Source: Ruminococcus sp. (GTDB taxonomy: Bacteria > Bacillota > Clostridia > Oscillospirales > Ruminococcaceae). From it: DNA of 64,000 bases. Each line of letters begins with the position of its first letter. Position 1 is the first letter of the stretch. The notes beneath the pieces are model-generated. The model did not search any database. It was not told the origin of the DNA and worked only from the letters and a program-made list of their open reading frames with translations. The DNA lies in assembly GCA_017462565.1 (NCBI GenBank), contig JAFTQW010000028.1, forward strand, positions 1 through 64,000, given 5' to 3'. The position numbers were made by a program, and so were the translations under genes. Shown here in pieces: positions 35,730-44,243 of the stretch.

Positions 35730-36457
35730 GATTATTAAGTTTTTCGGGAAGAAATGCAAAGGAAATACTGCGTGATCCGTTGAATTTGGGATTTGGTCTG
35801 GGATTTCCGCTGATTCTTATATTATTGCTTTCCGCAATACAAGCCAACGTTCCGGTAAGTCTTTTTGAGATAGAAAATCTCGCTCCGGGAATCACTGTTT
35901 TCGGACTGTCCTTTATGACGCTTTTTTCCGCAACGCTGATTGCAAAGGACAGAGAAAGCGCATTATTGCAGAGACTTTATACAACTCCGCTTACTGCATC
36001 GGACTTCATTTTCGGATACGCTTTGCCGATTTTGCCAATTGCAATAGCTCAGAGCATAATTTGTTATATTGCAGCCATTCTGCTTGGATTACCGATAACA
36101 ATAAACATAATATATGCTTTGATTTTCATTATTCCCGTTGCTTTATTTTTCATTGCAGCCGGATTACTCTGCGGAAGCGTTTTCACCTCAAAACAGGTTG
36201 GGGGAATATGCGGAGCGCTTTTAACAAATTTAACTGCATGGCTTTCCGGAATATGGTTTGATCTTGAACTTGTAGGCGGAGCTTTCAAGAAAATCGCAAA
36301 TCTTCTTCCGTTCGTCCACGCTGTAGAACTGGAAAAAGCTGTGCTGAACGGTAATTATTCGGATATCTTTCCTCATTTGTACTGGGTTCTTGGATATATG
36401 GGAGCGGCAGTTTTGTTTGCTATTATGCTCTTTTTGCGTCAAATGAAAAAGCAGTAA
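35726..36457 (+). CDS. ABC-2 type permease
   Basis: A 243-residue membrane protein with six predicted helices (about 22-42, 50-75, 92-116, 124-150, 160-180, 213-235). The order ILRDPLNLGFGLGFPLILILL, ALLQRLYTTPL and ATAWLSGIWFDLE is typical of ABC-2 permeases. Partner of the preceding ATPase; exported substrate unknown. Confidence 0.85.
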   Translation: MRLLSFSGRNAKEILRDPLNLGFGLGFPLILILLLSAIQANVPVSLFEIENLAPGITVFGLSFMTLFSATLIAKDRESALLQRLYTTPLTASDFIFGYALPILPIAIAQSIICYIAAILLGLPITINIIYALIFIIPVALFFIAAGLLCGSVFTSKQVGGICGALLTNLTAWLSGIWFDLELVGGAFKKIANLLPFVHAVELEKAVLNGNYSDIFPHLYWVLGYMGAAVLFAIMLFLRQMKKQ

Positions 36458-36513
36458 GATTTATCATATTTGATACAACAAAACACAAAATATCAGGACT
36501 GCAAATAAATTCT

Positions 36514-36531
36514 GTGATATAATGATATCAC
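36514..36531. promoter_or_regulatory. Palindrome over the -10 box of the AraC/GyrI gene
   Basis: GTGATAT-AATG-ATATCAC, a perfect 7-bp inverted repeat, contains a TATAAT hexamer (36518-36523) within its left arm and centre. It lies 20 bp before the start codon and is well placed as an operator, perhaps for self-control. Confidence 0.5.
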
Positions 36532-36550
36532 ACCGAGAGGAGGAATCAAA

Positions 36551-37420
36551 ATGAACTGGGCAACAAATATTCAGAATGCTATTGATTATATCGAAAATAA
36601 TCTTGACGCAGAGCTCGACTATAATAAAATTGCAGAGCGGGCAGCGTGTTCGACCTATTATTTTCAGAAAATATTCGGAATAATGTGCGGTATAACAGTA
36701 GGTGAATATATTCGCAGCAGACGGCTCACACTTGCCGGCAGTGAGCTTGCTTCAACGAATATCAGGATCATTGATCTTGCTCTGAAATACGGTTATGAGT
36801 CTCCTGAAAGCTTCACAAGAGCATTTACACGTTTTCATGGCATAACACCTTCCGAAGCAAAACGCACAGGAGGAAAGCTCAGGTCGTTCTCCCGATTCAA
36901 GGTGCAGATCATATTGAAAGGCGGTAATTCTATGAATTACAAAATTATCACAAAGGATTCATTTACAGTAATTGAAAAAGTTGAGCAGCATACGATGGTC
37001 AACGATGAAAATAAGAACACGATCCCTGACTTCTGGGAGAGAGCGCATAAAGACGGTACTATTGAAACTTTATTAAAGCTTACCTCCGACCGCAGCTTTA
37101 TTTTTGGAATCTGTTACGGAAAAGGTCATACCGACTGCGAACATTTTGATTACTCTATAGCTGCTCAGTGCGAACCTGATACTATTGCTCCGGATGGATA
37201 CCGTGTCAGCGTTATTCCTGCAAGAACGTGGGTAGTTTCAGAGTGTGTCGGAGCAATGCCTGATGCGATACAGAATCTCTGGCATGAACTCTGCACAGAA
37301 TTCTTCCCGACTTCAAACTGCACGCCAACCTACGAAATGGACATTGAAGCATATCCGGCAGGTAATATGACCGACGCCAATTACAAAAGTCAGATATGGG
37401 TTCCTATTGAAAAGAAATAA
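36551..37420 (+). CDS. AraC-family regulator with GyrI-like effector domain
   Basis: A 289-residue regulator. The N-terminal 110 residues are a double helix-turn-helix AraC domain (IDYIENNLDAELDYNKIAERAACSTYYFQKIF, then YGYESPESFTRAFTRFHGITPSEAKR). The C-terminal half is a GyrI/BmrR-like small-molecule-binding fold that ends in the typical EAYPAG...SQIWVPIEKK. Such proteins sense hydrophobic or cationic compounds and switch on exporters. It probably controls the upstream ABC pair or itself through the palindrome at 36514. Followed by a terminator. Confidence 0.88.
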   Translation: MNWATNIQNAIDYIENNLDAELDYNKIAERAACSTYYFQKIFGIMCGITVGEYIRSRRLTLAGSELASTNIRIIDLALKYGYESPESFTRAFTRFHGITPSEAKRTGGKLRSFSRFKVQIILKGGNSMNYKIITKDSFTVIEKVEQHTMVNDENKNTIPDFWERAHKDGTIETLLKLTSDRSFIFGICYGKGHTDCEHFDYSIAAQCEPDTIAPDGYRVSVIPARTWVVSECVGAMPDAIQNLWHELCTEFFPTSNCTPTYEMDIEAYPAGNMTDANYKSQIWVPIEKK

Positions 37421-37432
37421 AGCATAATAATT

Positions 37433-37463
37433 AAAGCGGCTAAGTTTTATCTTAGCCGCTTTT
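37433..37463 (+). terminator. Terminator after the AraC/GyrI gene
   Basis: AAAGCGGCTAAG/CTTAGCCGCTTT stem, six-base loop. It is immediately followed by TAGAGCGTGTTC (37463-37474), the same motif as the end of the inverted-repeat element at 8634. Confidence 0.8.
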
Positions 37464-37528
37464 AGAGCGTGTTCTTAAATAATATTTTGTTCAGAAGCTT
37501 CATTTTAAATATTTCATGTATGCTTCAA

Positions 37529-38296
37529 TTACGGATACGCTTCATTATACTCCTCTAAAGTTATATTTTTATTAAATATTTCCAATGCGGCTTCTTTGCC
37601 TACATAACGATAGTGCCACGGTTCGTAATCAATTCCTGTTATGTATTCTTTGCCCTGTGGGTAGCGAAGAATAAATCCATATTTATAGGCATTTTCCGCA
37701 AGCCAGTTATAAACATTATAGTCTGAAGAATAAGAAGGATCTGCATTTATATCGAGAGCCAATCCAAGCTCATGTTCACTGTTTCCGGGTTTGGCAACCC
37801 ATTCCTTTGCAAGGCTTTCGGCTTCACTTTGCGAATATCCTTCTGCAATATAGCTGTCAACCCTGCTTTGCATCATGTTCTTTTGTTCTTCATGCGTTCT
37901 GTAACCTTCACTTACGATAGGATATATTCCCTCATTTCGTGCATCATCAAACATTTGCTGAAGATCGGAATATATTCTTGAATCAACATATATTCCGTTT
38001 GAAAGCTGAGTTAATTCCACTTGATAATCTTTTGGAATTGGATGATCATTGTTTACAAGTATCAACCGCCAATCATCACAATTCTTTATAATTGAATTTA
38101 CAGGCATTTCATTTATTTTATCAATTATATCCTGCACTTCTTCATGCTTTTGAGTAGTTTCCGAAATAACAGAATATTTCTCAATGCGTCTTACGTCATC
38201 CGAAGTATTATGTTTACTTTTTTTGAATATCACTGTTACTACGGATAGAATTATTACTATTGTTAAAATTATAACTGCTTTTCCTTTTCTTGTCAT
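37529..38296 (-). CDS. VanY-type D-alanyl-D-alanine carboxypeptidase (M15B)
   Basis: Membrane-anchored zinc peptidase that trims the terminal D-Ala of peptidoglycan stems. One N-terminal helix (about 7-24) anchors it outside. The active site is complete: SEGYRT substrate-binding loop (129-134), SEHELGLALD with His175 and Asp182, and YEPWH with Glu225 and His228. It lies downstream of a VanR/VanS-like pair on the same strand, separated by 255 bp with a hairpin, so it may be their target or have its own promoter. No vanH, vanA or vanX is present, so acquired glycopeptide resistance is not indicated. Confidence 0.9.
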   Translation of the reverse strand: MTRKGKAVIILTIVIILSVVTVIFKKSKHNTSDDVRRIEKYSVISETTQKHEEVQDIIDKINEMPVNSIIKNCDDWRLILVNNDHPIPKDYQVELTQLSNGIYVDSRIYSDLQQMFDDARNEGIYPIVSEGYRTHEEQKNMMQSRVDSYIAEGYSQSEAESLAKEWVAKPGNSEHELGLALDINADPSYSSDYNVYNWLAENAYKYGFILRYPQGKEYITGIDYEPWHYRYVGKEAALEIFNKNITLEEYNEAYP

Positions 38297-38459
38297 AAAG
38301 CATTATCTCCTTTAATTACGCTATACCGTCAATCAGTCCTTGAATTTTACTTTCTATGCGTCCATAAAGTTTAACGCAAAAGATATAACAGATGTGCGGT
38401 AAGATGTGTAAATAATTTGTTAACAAACAAGAGAGAAAACTTTAATTGACGAAACAATA

Positions 38460-38507
38460 AAATATCTCCTGTCATGTATCTATTTTAACATAACAGGAGA
38501 TATTTTG
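38460..38507. terminator. Hairpin between the histidine kinase and the VanY gene
   Basis: AAAATATCTCCTGT/ACAGGAGATATTTT, a 14-bp perfect stem with a 20-base loop, followed by T-rich sequence on both strands. It probably ends the kinase transcript. Confidence 0.6.
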
Positions 38508-38551
38508 CTTTAGTTTTTTCTGTCGGGAAATATAAAGTTTTGTTGCAAAAA

Positions 38552-39700
38552 TCATACGATTTTCTTACGATCAAAAGGAAGCTTTACAGTAAACCGGATA
38601 ATTTCATCACTGCTTTCGGCACTGATCGTACCGCCATGCGCTTCGGCAAGCTGTTTTGAGATAGCGAGTCCAAGACCTGAGCCGCCGGTTGAACTGCTTC
38701 TTGAAGAATCCAAACGGAAAAACTGTTCAAAAATACGCTCCAGTTTTTCCTTAGGAATGGTTTTACCGCTGTTTATGAAAGTGAGTGTAACGTTAGCATC
38801 GTCAGATTCCAATGTAATTTGAATTTCCGTATTCGGATAGCTGTAGCTTATTGCGTTTCTGATAAGATTATCAATTATTCGTTCCGTTTTATCAACATCG
38901 CAGTAAATTTGAACATCCGGTTCAATTTTCGTGGAGAAGCTCAGCTCTTTATCTTTCAGTAAAGGACGGAATTCATAGACGATCTGTTCGAGCATTAATG
39001 ATAAATTCACACTTTCCTTTTGAAGTTCTATTTTTGAAATATTAAAACGTGTGATCTCAAACAATTCGTTGATCAATTCTTCAAGACGTTCAGCTTTTTT
39101 CAAAGAAATTTCCGTATAGCGGCTGCGGAGTTCTTCCGAAATATCAGGTTCGTCACGAAGCAGCGTCATATAACCGATAACACTTGTCAGCGGAGTTTTC
39201 AGATCGTGAGCAAGATAAGTTACAAGATCGTTTTTGCGTTCCGTTTCAGCCCGAAGCTTTTGCTCTTTATTCTGTATCTCATATCTGATTTTTGATATCT
39301 GAGCAAATATTTCTGTATATTCCTGAGGAGTTTCTACGGGCATGGGAGTATTTTCTAAAATATAGCGATTCATGTATTCGGCAATTGTATGTGCATTTTC
39401 ACGTTTATGCTTTCGTTTTTTATAATTTGAAATTATCATTACAAATAACGAAATAATTGAAGCTATAATAAGGAAAAATTGAAGAAAATAAGCTTTTATA
39501 AGATTCCAGTCATAAGATCGGGTGATAATGGTTTCATATTCTGAATACGAATAAGTTTCATATGCAAATGTTTTATAAAACCAATCAGCAATAAATCCCA
39601 TAGAGAGAGCATCCATTATACTGTAAATCAAGCAGCATACGAGAACGCATATCAGCGGAATAGCAATGAATCGTACATATTTCCAGATTTTACGAATCAA
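38552..39700 (-). CDS. VanS-like sensor histidine kinase
   Basis: Membrane histidine kinase with two helices (about 10-32 and 73-95) around a short outside loop. The phosphoacceptor helix LAHDLKTPLTSVIGY follows, then the ATPase domain with NLIRNAISYS (N box), TFINSGKTI and GSGLGLAISKQLAEAHGG. The start is read as a TTG at 39700, overlapping the response-regulator stop by 11 bp; an ATG at 39781 would overlap by some 90 bp with no ribosome site. It resembles VanS/cell-wall stress kinases, though the signal is unknown. Confidence 0.88.
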   Translation of the reverse strand: MIRKIWKYVRFIAIPLICVLVCCLIYSIMDALSMGFIADWFYKTFAYETYSYSEYETIITRSYDWNLIKAYFLQFFLIIASIISLFVMIISNYKKRKHKRENAHTIAEYMNRYILENTPMPVETPQEYTEIFAQISKIRYEIQNKEQKLRAETERKNDLVTYLAHDLKTPLTSVIGYMTLLRDEPDISEELRSRYTEISLKKAERLEELINELFEITRFNISKIELQKESVNLSLMLEQIVYEFRPLLKDKELSFSTKIEPDVQIYCDVDKTERIIDNLIRNAISYSYPNTEIQITLESDDANVTLTFINSGKTIPKEKLERIFEQFFRLDSSRSSSTGGSGLGLAISKQLAEAHGGTISAESSDEIIRFTVKLPFDRKKIV

Positions 39701-40385
39701 TTTTATATCCAACTCCCCACACGGTTTTAATAAATTTCGGATTTCTCGGAGGCTCTCCAAGCTTTTCACGCAGTCTTGCAATATGAGCCATAACAGTATT
39801 ATTGCTGTTGAGGTATTTTTCTCCCCATACAGCCTCGAACAATTCCTCTGATGTTACAACTTTTCCGTGTTTCTCACAAAGATACCAGAGTATATCAAAT
39901 TCGATTGGAGTAAGAGAAAGTTCTTTGCCGTAAAGCTCGCATTTGTGTGCTTCATGACAAATATAGAGTCCGCCCGAATCGTAATACTCCGCAGAATTTA
40001 TAACGTCTGCCGTATTATAGCAAGTGTATCTTCTTAGCTGAGTTTTCACTCTTGCGACAACTTCAAGAGGGTTAAACGGTTTTGTAATATAATCATCTGC
40101 ACCTATGGTAAGACCTGTTATTTTGTCCAGATCATTAACCTTTGCTGTTAACATAATAATCGGAAACATATATTTTTCACGGATTTTTTTACACAAATCA
40201 AATCCGTTCATATCCGGAAGCATAACATCGAGCAGAGCAAGCTGAATAGTTTCCTTTTCGATAATATCAAGAGCCTGCTGCGCAGAATATGCCTTACAGA
40301 TCGTGTAGCTGTCGTTTTTCAGATACAGCTCTATCAGATCGGCAATTTCTTTTTCATCATCAACGATCAATATACTTTCTTTCAT
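39690..40385 (-). CDS. VanR-like OmpR-family response regulator
   Basis: A 231-residue regulator. The receiver domain has the acidic pocket VDDE, phospho-acceptor Asp in LLDVMLPDMNGF, the switch Thr in MLTAK and Lys in ITKPFNP. The C-terminal winged helix includes LTPIEFDILWYLCEKHGKVVTSEELFEAVWGEKY and the VWGVGYKID end. The strong resemblance to VanR suggests a cell-envelope stimulon. The ATG at 40385 has GGGTGG five bases upstream. First gene of the pair with the kinase. Confidence 0.92.
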   Translation of the reverse strand: MKESILIVDDEKEIADLIELYLKNDSYTICKAYSAQQALDIIEKETIQLALLDVMLPDMNGFDLCKKIREKYMFPIIMLTAKVNDLDKITGLTIGADDYITKPFNPLEVVARVKTQLRRYTCYNTADVINSAEYYDSGGLYICHEAHKCELYGKELSLTPIEFDILWYLCEKHGKVVTSEELFEAVWGEKYLNSNNTVMAHIARLREKLGEPPRNPKFIKTVWGVGYKIDS

Positions 40386-40410
40386 GTAAACCACCCAGAG
40401 CTTATTTTTT

Positions 40411-40442
40411 GCCTCTTTCCCGATGTATGTCAGGAAAGAGGC
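40411..40442. other. Ten-bp hairpin between the regulator and the U32 gene
   Basis: GCCTCTTTCC/GGAAAGAGGC around a 12-base loop, eleven bases past the stop of the U32 gene and about 26 bp before the regulator start. The T run expected of an intrinsic terminator is on the wrong side for minus-strand transcripts, so its role is unclear. Confidence 0.4.
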
Positions 40443-40453
40443 AAGGCTAATTA

Positions 40454-41680
40454 TTATTTTTCAACTTGTTTTCTGATAACAGTTCCTTCAGGAAAAACGA
40501 GATCTGACTCGAATGAAAAATTCATCATAGCATGATTTGCAGTTTCGATCTCATTTCCGTTCTCGTCAAAAATTTTATTGAGAATCAGCGTTACAGGTTT
40601 TTGCGACGGTGCAAGCAGTTCAACAGTATCTCCGGCAAAAAATTTATTGCGCTGAGTGCAGTAAACCGTGTCGTTTTCGCATTTTTCAACAACAGCAACT
40701 ACGTCGTATTCCCTGATATATCCGCTGTTTTCGTAATACTGCGACTGTTCCGGAGTTCCGAAAAAGAAGCCGTTGCAGTATTTTCTGTGACTGACTTTAT
40801 AAACCTCGTCTCTTATCCAATCCGGAAGAACGAAATTATCAGGGTTTTTATAATACTCATCCACAGCCATGCGGTAAGCGTTTGTGACAACAGTAACATA
40901 GTAAGCCGACTTAGCACGTCCCTCAATTTTAAGACTTGTAACTCCGGCAGCAGCAAGCTTGTCAATGTGTTCTATCATGCACATATCCTTGGAATTAAGG
41001 ATATAGGTTCCTTTTTCATCCTCAAATACGGGGAAGAATTCACCGGGACGTTTTTCTTCTACAAGATGATATCCCCATCTGCACGGTTGAGCGCATTCCC
41101 CTCGATTTGCATCACGGTTTACAAGATACTGCGAAAGCAGACATCTTCCCGAGAAAGAAACGCACATTGCTCCGTGAACAAATGTCTCAATATCAAGCTT
41201 AGGACTTGTTTTTGCCCTTATTTCGGCAATTTCATCAAGAGAAAGCTCTCTTGCAAGAACTACTCTTTTTGCGCCAAGATCATAAAGCTCACGGGCAGTA
41301 ACATAATTTACGATTCCTGTCTGAGTTGAAATATGGATCTCCATATCCGGAGCGTATCGTTTTATAAGCATAAGCAATCCTATATCCGCAACGATAAGGG
41401 CGTCCACCTTTGCTTCTACGGCTTCTTTGACAAACTTTTCAAAGTAAGGAATCTCGTCATTTCTCGGCAGAGTATTACACGTAAGATAAACCTTTATGCC
41501 CTTTGCATGAGCAGCATTGACAGCCAAAATAAGCTGTTCAAAATCAAAATTAAGCGGTGAGGAACGCATACCGAATTGCTTTCTTCCAAGGTAAACTGCG
41601 TCTGCTCCGTAATTAACCGCAGCATTGAAGCGTTCTTCATCTCCAGCCGGAGCAAGAACCTCAAGCTTATTAATATTCAT
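40454..41680 (-). CDS. U32-family peptidase / tRNA hydroxylation protein
   Basis: A 408-residue member of the U32 group with the family block (E)CAQPCRWGYHLVEE and upstream HGAMCVSFSGRCLLSQYLV, plus the TIM-barrel-like N-terminus ELLAPAGDEERF-type opening. U32 proteins of this type, such as YrrN/YrrO and TrhP, act in prephenate-dependent 5-hydroxyuridine formation in tRNA; some are collagenase-annotated. The conserved Cys cluster probably binds an iron-sulfur centre. Overlaps the end of mltG by 11 bp and is the last gene of the six-gene minus-strand operon. Confidence 0.85.
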   Translation of the reverse strand: MNINKLEVLAPAGDEERFNAAVNYGADAVYLGRKQFGMRSSPLNFDFEQLILAVNAAHAKGIKVYLTCNTLPRNDEIPYFEKFVKEAVEAKVDALIVADIGLLMLIKRYAPDMEIHISTQTGIVNYVTARELYDLGAKRVVLARELSLDEIAEIRAKTSPKLDIETFVHGAMCVSFSGRCLLSQYLVNRDANRGECAQPCRWGYHLVEEKRPGEFFPVFEDEKGTYILNSKDMCMIEHIDKLAAAGVTSLKIEGRAKSAYYVTVVTNAYRMAVDEYYKNPDNFVLPDWIRDEVYKVSHRKYCNGFFFGTPEQSQYYENSGYIREYDVVAVVEKCENDTVYCTQRNKFFAGDTVELLAPSQKPVTLILNKIFDENGNEIETANHAMMNFSFESDLVFPEGTVIRKQVEK

Positions 41681-43130
41681 CGCCGTTTTCCCCCTGTTCA
41701 GCAGCTTCAGAGGAAGCCAGATAAGCGTTTACTTCTTCTTCAATACGTGCTTGATTTGCTTCATGTTCTTCGAGAGTTTCAGCAAATTCAGTTTGTCCCG
41801 TATAGATATTGGCAATGAAGTAGTAATAATTGGTCGGGAAGTTTTCCAGAACTGCGTCGATAGCTTCCAGTCCGGGATTACAGATAGCTCCGGGAGGAAG
41901 TCCTGTTCCTTCGTAAGTATCGTAAGCGTCTATCATAGTTTTGTCATATACATCCATATTTGGTTTTATAACGTTGTTTGCATAATTTGAAGTCGGATCG
42001 GACTGTAAGCGTGGGAATTTATCCTTGTTATTAAGTCTGTTCCAGAAAACGGAAGCTACAGTTACCATCGTGTCGGTTGTAGCGGCTTCCTTCTGAACGA
42101 TAGAAGCAAAGGTTATCAGCTCATCAAGGGAAAGATCAAGCGATTCCATTTTGGCGTAACGTTCTTCTGTCATTTTCTGCTCAAAATTAAGATATATTTT
42201 CTGGCAAACCTTTTCGGGATCCATATCCTCATAGAAGAAATAAGTATCGGGGAAAACATATCCTTCCATACGCATAAATTTCAGACCTGAGTTTATGGGG
42301 AGTCTTTCTTCAAAAGCAAATCCGTATCCTCCGGCATTGAAATTAAAAATAAAGTCATCTTTGGAGCATATGCCTTTTTCTTCAAGAATAGCGCCAGCAT
42401 CAAGGAGAGTTATGCCCTCGGGGAAAGTAACCTCAATAATTTCCTTATTCTCTATTTCGTCTGTTGTCAGATTCTGGATAATAGTTTCGTAAGCCATATT
42501 CGGGCGGATAAAATGTTCGCCTGCAATATAGGAAGAATCCGCCTTTCTCAAGCGTGAGAACATAACGAAAAATTTCGGCGATTTGATAATGCCTTCGTCT
42601 TTAAGCATCTGAGCAATATCTTCCGTAGTAGAACCGTCTTCAATTATGATAAGCTTTGTTGTGTCGCCCTTTCCGATACCAAGCATATCCTTTCCGAAAC
42701 CGATTATGACCATTGAAAGAATAATTGAAACAGCAAAAATAAGCGTTGTTAAAATTAAAACTCCGGGCAGACGATTGCTTTTTTTCTTTCTTTTTTTCTT
42801 CTTTTTGGGAATATTTGCTCTTTCAGCAGGTCTGATATTTGGCTGTTCATTATAAAACTCAGGTTCGGTACCGTGAAAATAATCGTCGATATTATTCGTT
42901 TTATCACTTGATGAAAAATTTTCATCGGGAGAAGGAGCGTTTTCTGGAAAAATCTGCGGATGAACTTCATGTTCGTGTACCGCTTCATTTGGAATATCAT
43001 TTCCGGAATCCAATTTTTCGGCGGGAATCTCCTCTGGATTTATATTTTTTTCGTTAGCGGCAGAACGATTTTTTTTATCATCGTCAAGCTCTTTGAGAAT
43101 ATCATTTATAAGATCATCGTTATTCTGCAT
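41670..43130 (-). CDS. mltG: Endolytic murein transglycosylase MltG
   Basis: Cleaves nascent peptidoglycan strands and sets glycan length. A 110-residue acidic cytoplasmic N-terminus ends in a poly-Lys/Arg patch, followed by one membrane helix (about 125-148) and the extracellular YceG domain. Visible are GDTTKLIIIEDGSTTEDIAQML (LysM-like), the catalytic ASIVQKEA and the C-terminal YDTYEGTGLPPGAICNPGLEAI hallmark. Length 486 is long because of the acidic N-terminus. It overlaps both neighbours by 11 bp, indicating translational coupling. Confidence 0.93.
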   Translation of the reverse strand: MQNNDDLINDILKELDDDKKNRSAANEKNINPEEIPAEKLDSGNDIPNEAVHEHEVHPQIFPENAPSPDENFSSSDKTNNIDDYFHGTEPEFYNEQPNIRPAERANIPKKKKKRKKKSNRLPGVLILTTLIFAVSIILSMVIIGFGKDMLGIGKGDTTKLIIIEDGSTTEDIAQMLKDEGIIKSPKFFVMFSRLRKADSSYIAGEHFIRPNMAYETIIQNLTTDEIENKEIIEVTFPEGITLLDAGAILEEKGICSKDDFIFNFNAGGYGFAFEERLPINSGLKFMRMEGYVFPDTYFFYEDMDPEKVCQKIYLNFEQKMTEERYAKMESLDLSLDELITFASIVQKEAATTDTMVTVASVFWNRLNNKDKFPRLQSDPTSNYANNVIKPNMDVYDKTMIDAYDTYEGTGLPPGAICNPGLEAIDAVLENFPTNYYYFIANIYTGQTEFAETLEEHEANQARIEEEVNAYLASSEAAEQGENGDEY

Positions 43131-43683
43131 TACAGAACACCGTCCTTTCTTCTGTTATAATTAAATCGACTTTAAGGTCATGACTGGAAAGGGGAAGTTT
43201 TTGAGTAATCATTTTTTCGTATGAAAGCGCAATTTTGCATATATCCGGATTTTTTTCAAAAAAACGGTCATAAAATCCGCCGCCGTAACCAAGTCGTCCA
43301 CCATTTTCAGTAAATGCAAGTCCCGGAACGATACAGACTGTATCAGGAGTTATTTCGGGTTCGGGAAGAGAAAAATCGGGTTCAAAGATACCAAACGCTC
43401 CCGTATGAAGTTCATTGATATTTTTCACGATATGGAATGTCATAATGCCGTTTTCATGACATTTCGGAAATGCAATTGTGATATTTTTTTCAAGCAGAAA
43501 TCCAGTGAGTTTCCATGTGTCTATCTCCGAGCGAAACGAAGCGTAAAGGAGTATGCAGTCTGCTTTTATAACTCTGCTGTCTTCTGCAACTCTTTTGACA
43601 ATAATAGAATCTTTATCGGATTTATCGGTAATGTTGGCTCTGATTCGTGAAAAATCAGCTCTCAGGATTTTTTTTTCGTTCAT
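43120..43683 (-). CDS. 5-formyltetrahydrofolate cyclo-ligase
   Basis: Converts 5-formyl-THF to methenyl-THF with ATP. Family features: KKILRADFSRIR opening, ILLYASFRSEIDTW, and VCIVPGLAFTENGGRLGYGGGFYDRFF with the substrate/ATP loop. The start is read at the ATG at 43683; a GTG three codons earlier is possible. It follows the DJ-1 gene closely and overlaps mltG by 11 bp. ThyX upstream in the same operon also consumes folate. Confidence 0.92.
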   Translation of the reverse strand: MNEKKILRADFSRIRANITDKSDKDSIIVKRVAEDSRVIKADCILLYASFRSEIDTWKLTGFLLEKNITIAFPKCHENGIMTFHIVKNINELHTGAFGIFEPDFSLPEPEITPDTVCIVPGLAFTENGGRLGYGGGFYDRFFEKNPDICKIALSYEKMITQKLPLSSHDLKVDLIITEERTVFCNAE

Positions 43684-43684
43684 G

Positions 43685-44227
43685 TCAGTCACACATGATA
43701 GCTGAACGCTGTCTGTTGCTTTCAGCTTTTGAAGCTACCTTTTCAACCAGTTTAAGGCCAAATTCAATAGCTGTTCCGGCGCCTCTTGAAGTTATGAAAA
43801 TTCCGTCCTCGGCAACGGCAGAATTACCTATTACTGCTCCCTCAAGCTGAGTTTCAAAGCCTTCATAACAAACGGCAGTTTTTCCATTCAGCAGTCCTTT
43901 ATGACCGAGTATTGAAGGTGCAGCACAGATTGCTCCGATAAATTTATTATTTTCAACACAGAAATCAATTGCTTTCTGAACATAATCCGAGTTTTCGAGA
44001 TTAAGTGTTCCGGGCATACCTCCCGGAAGAACGATCATTTCCAGCTCGTCGTTCAGAGCCGCTTCCTGAGCAATAGTATCTGTAACAACGGTGATTCCAT
44101 GAGAGCTGGTTATAATATTATCGCCGATGCCGACTGTAACAACTTTTTTTCCGCTTCTTCTGAGCAGATCAATCGGCGCTATAGCTTCTGTTTCCTCAAA
44201 TCCATTTGCAAGAAAAATGTAGATCAT
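43685..44227 (-). CDS. DJ-1/PfpI family protein
   Basis: A 180-residue DJ-1 relative (YajL/ThiJ-like). The nucleophilic Cys sits in GAICAAPSIL with the conserved FANGFEETEAIAPIDLLRR start that provides the partner Glu, and LPGGMPGTLNLENS lies before it. These proteins are reported to repair glyoxal-modified molecules or act as chaperones; the exact role here is unknown. Fits the close-packed minus-strand operon. Confidence 0.9.
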   Translation of the reverse strand: MIYIFLANGFEETEAIAPIDLLRRSGKKVVTVGIGDNIITSSHGITVVTDTIAQEAALNDELEMIVLPGGMPGTLNLENSDYVQKAIDFCVENNKFIGAICAAPSILGHKGLLNGKTAVCYEGFETQLEGAVIGNSAVAEDGIFITSRGAGTAIEFGLKLVEKVASKAESNRQRSAIMCD

Positions 44228-44243
44228 AATAAAAATCCTTTCA

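Noticed and set aside
39701..39781. Histidine kinase start at the ATG at 39781
   Set aside because: It would overlap the response regulator by about 90 bp; the TTG at 39700 gives an ordinary 11-bp overlap.
37529..40385. Vancomycin-resistance operon
   Set aside because: vanH, a D-Ala-D-Lac or D-Ala-D-Ser ligase and vanX are absent; the regulator pair and peptidase alone do not confer it.
40532..41329. Plus-strand frame of 265 codons opposite the U32 gene
   Set aside because: Antisense to a well-supported family member and without translation signals.
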